From: Kmv34 sp964524965
GTDB lineage: Bacteria; Aerophobota; Aerophobia; Aerophobales; B3-G15
Assembly (NCBI GenBank): GCA_964524965.1
Contig: CAZGDY010000037.1
Coordinates: 1-14,026 of the forward strand
Direction of reading: 5' to 3'
DNA length: 14,026 bases
The notes below the pieces were generated by a model. It had not been told where the DNA came from, searched no databases, and saw only the letters and a list, made by a program, of their open reading frames with translations. The position numbers were made by a program, and so were the translations under genes. Below, piece by piece: positions 13,245 through 14,026 of this stretch; positions within the stretch are counted from its first letter, which is position 1, and the number at the start of each line of letters is the position of its first letter.

Positions 13245-13961
13245 ATGGATGAAAAAGAAATAGAATTCCTCATTCAATTACAGAGCACAGACTATGAAAT
13301 TGATGAGAGTATGAAAAAAGAACAAGCTTTATTTTCCCACCTGAAACAAATAGAAGAAAAATTGGAAAGAACAAAAGAGGATTTCATTGATAAAAAAGGA
13401 AAGTTAAAAAATATCAAGAAAGAAAAAATGAAAGGAGAGCTTCAAGTTAACGAAATTGATGGAAAATTGCAAAGGCATGAAGAGGAGAAGTATAAGGTAA
13501 AAACCAAGCAAGAATTCGAAGCTCTGGAAAGAGAAATAGCTACCCTGGAGAAACAGAAAGACAAAGAAGAAAATTATCTTTTAGAATTGATGGAAAAAGA
13601 AGAAGAACTTATTAATTTGTTGCCTTCTCTGGAAAAGCAATTAAATACAAACGAAGAAAAATCAATAAAAGAGAAAGATAGTTCGAATAATCAATTAGCT
13701 TATCTTAAAAAAAACAGGGAAGCCTGGATAAAAAAGCGAGAAGAGCTTTTTTCTTGTATCAGTGCAACTTGTTATAATCAATATGAACAGCTCCGCAAGA
13801 CCAGAGAAGGTCTTGCTGTAACAATGGTTAAGGATGGAGTGTGTATGGGGTGTAATGTTAAGGTTCCTCCTTCTTTTATTGCCCAGATGAAACGTTGTCA
13901 GACTGTTCATTGTGAAAGTTGTAGTCGAATCATATATTTAGATAAAAGAGAGCAAAATTAA
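13245..13961 (+). CDS. Coiled-coil C4-type zinc-ribbon protein (zf-RING_7 family)
   Basis: A 238-residue protein of the family with a long N-terminal helical hairpin and a C-terminal zinc ribbon (PF02591, formerly DUF164). Residues from about 5 to 185 are rich in Glu and Lys with heptad-like spacing, forming antiparallel coiled coils; the KYKVKTKQEFEALEREI segment is typical of the family. The ribbon has two CxxC knuckles, Cys200/Cys203 (GVCMGCNVKVPP) and Cys223/Cys226 (HCESCSRIIY), to bind one Zn. The molecular role is poorly known; the chlamydial relative CT398/CdsZ binds secretion-apparatus and sigma-54 partners. The start at 13245 follows GGGGAGA at a rather long distance. The next gene, ruvX, begins at or just before the stop codon. 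Confidence 0.9.
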   Translation: MDEKEIEFLIQLQSTDYEIDESMKKEQALFSHLKQIEEKLERTKEDFIDKKGKLKNIKKEKMKGELQVNEIDGKLQRHEEEKYKVKTKQEFEALEREIATLEKQKDKEENYLLELMEKEEELINLLPSLEKQLNTNEEKSIKEKDSSNNQLAYLKKNREAWIKKREELFSCISATCYNQYEQLRKTREGLAVTMVKDGVCMGCNVKVPPSFIAQMKRCQTVHCESCSRIIYLDKREQN

Positions 13962-14026
13962 TTCCTTAAAAAGAATATTATGTTTAGACGTAGGTGATAA
14001 AAGTGTTGGAGTAGCTATTTCTGATT
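13957..14026 (+). CDS. ruvX: RuvX/YqgF-type pre-16S rRNA nuclease, 5' end only
   Basis: The last bases of the window read KRILCLDVGDKSVGVAISD, the unmistakable start of the RuvX/YqgF RNase-H-fold family, including the first catalytic Asp in LDVG. The enzyme trims the 5' end of pre-16S rRNA and was earlier proposed as a Holliday-junction resolvase. The gene runs off the window. The start codon is unclear: the frame is open back to a TAG at 13939-13941 but holds no ATG, GTG or TTG before the conserved part. I give ATT at 13957, which follows AGAGAG closely and overlaps the stop codon of the zinc-ribbon gene; ATA at 13942 or 13975 are alternatives. Confidence 0.8.
   Translation, partial: MNSLKRILCLDVGDKSVGVAISD

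Noticed and set aside
1..14026. CRISPR arrays, complete insertion sequences and long direct repeats
   Set aside because: I looked for regularly spaced repeats, transposase frames and terminal inverted repeats and found none.

Overview
This is an AT-rich bacterial segment (roughly mid-30s % GC by eye) with strong AGGAGG-type ribosome binding sites and tightly packed plus-strand genes. It reads like a draft or metagenome-derived assembly, because a run of 10 N sits inside the first gene. The gene content suggests a fermentative anaerobe of the Firmicutes, Atribacterota or Thermotogota kind, but nothing in the window fixes the phylum.

Positions 93-4707 hold a complete CUT2 (ribose/galactose-type) ABC importer: periplasmic binding protein, double-domain ATPase and two different permeases. 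A stem-loop separates the binding-protein gene from the rest. A terminator-like hairpin (4845-4884) and a candidate promoter (4976-5004) then lead into a catabolic block (5060-8405) encoding two dehydratases, each split into two polypeptides. The first is an aconitase-X pair, large subunit then small; the second is a UxaA/GarD-type pair, small SAF subunit then large. Together they suggest uptake and dehydration of a sugar acid or similar hydroxy-acid, but the substrate cannot be read from the sequence. Both AcnX subunits seem to lack residues I recall as conserved around the active site of the family.

Positions 8618-10617 hold three further plus-strand genes: a conserved Cys-containing small protein, a DsrE-like protein, and a lipoprotein with a formylglycine-generating-enzyme (FGE)/C-type-lectin fold. 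The last ~35 residues of the lipoprotein have the layout, codon pattern, low adenine and raised GC expected of the variable region of a diversity-generating retroelement (DGR). No reverse transcriptase or template repeat is in the window, so if this is a DGR target it is served from elsewhere. This is the most interesting observation here.

Positions 10916-12732 are a decaying region: a minus-strand four-helix membrane protein, a possible 50-residue basic peptide, a frameshifted minus-strand pseudogene, the frameshifted C-terminus of a tyrosine recombinase, and a deletion scar joining the start of an ABC ATPase gene to the tail of what looks like its permease. From 12885 on there is housekeeping sequence: a good promoter, three tRNA genes (Lys-TTT, Glu-TTC, Val-TAC), a coiled-coil C4 zinc-ribbon protein, and the first codons of ruvX running off the window end.
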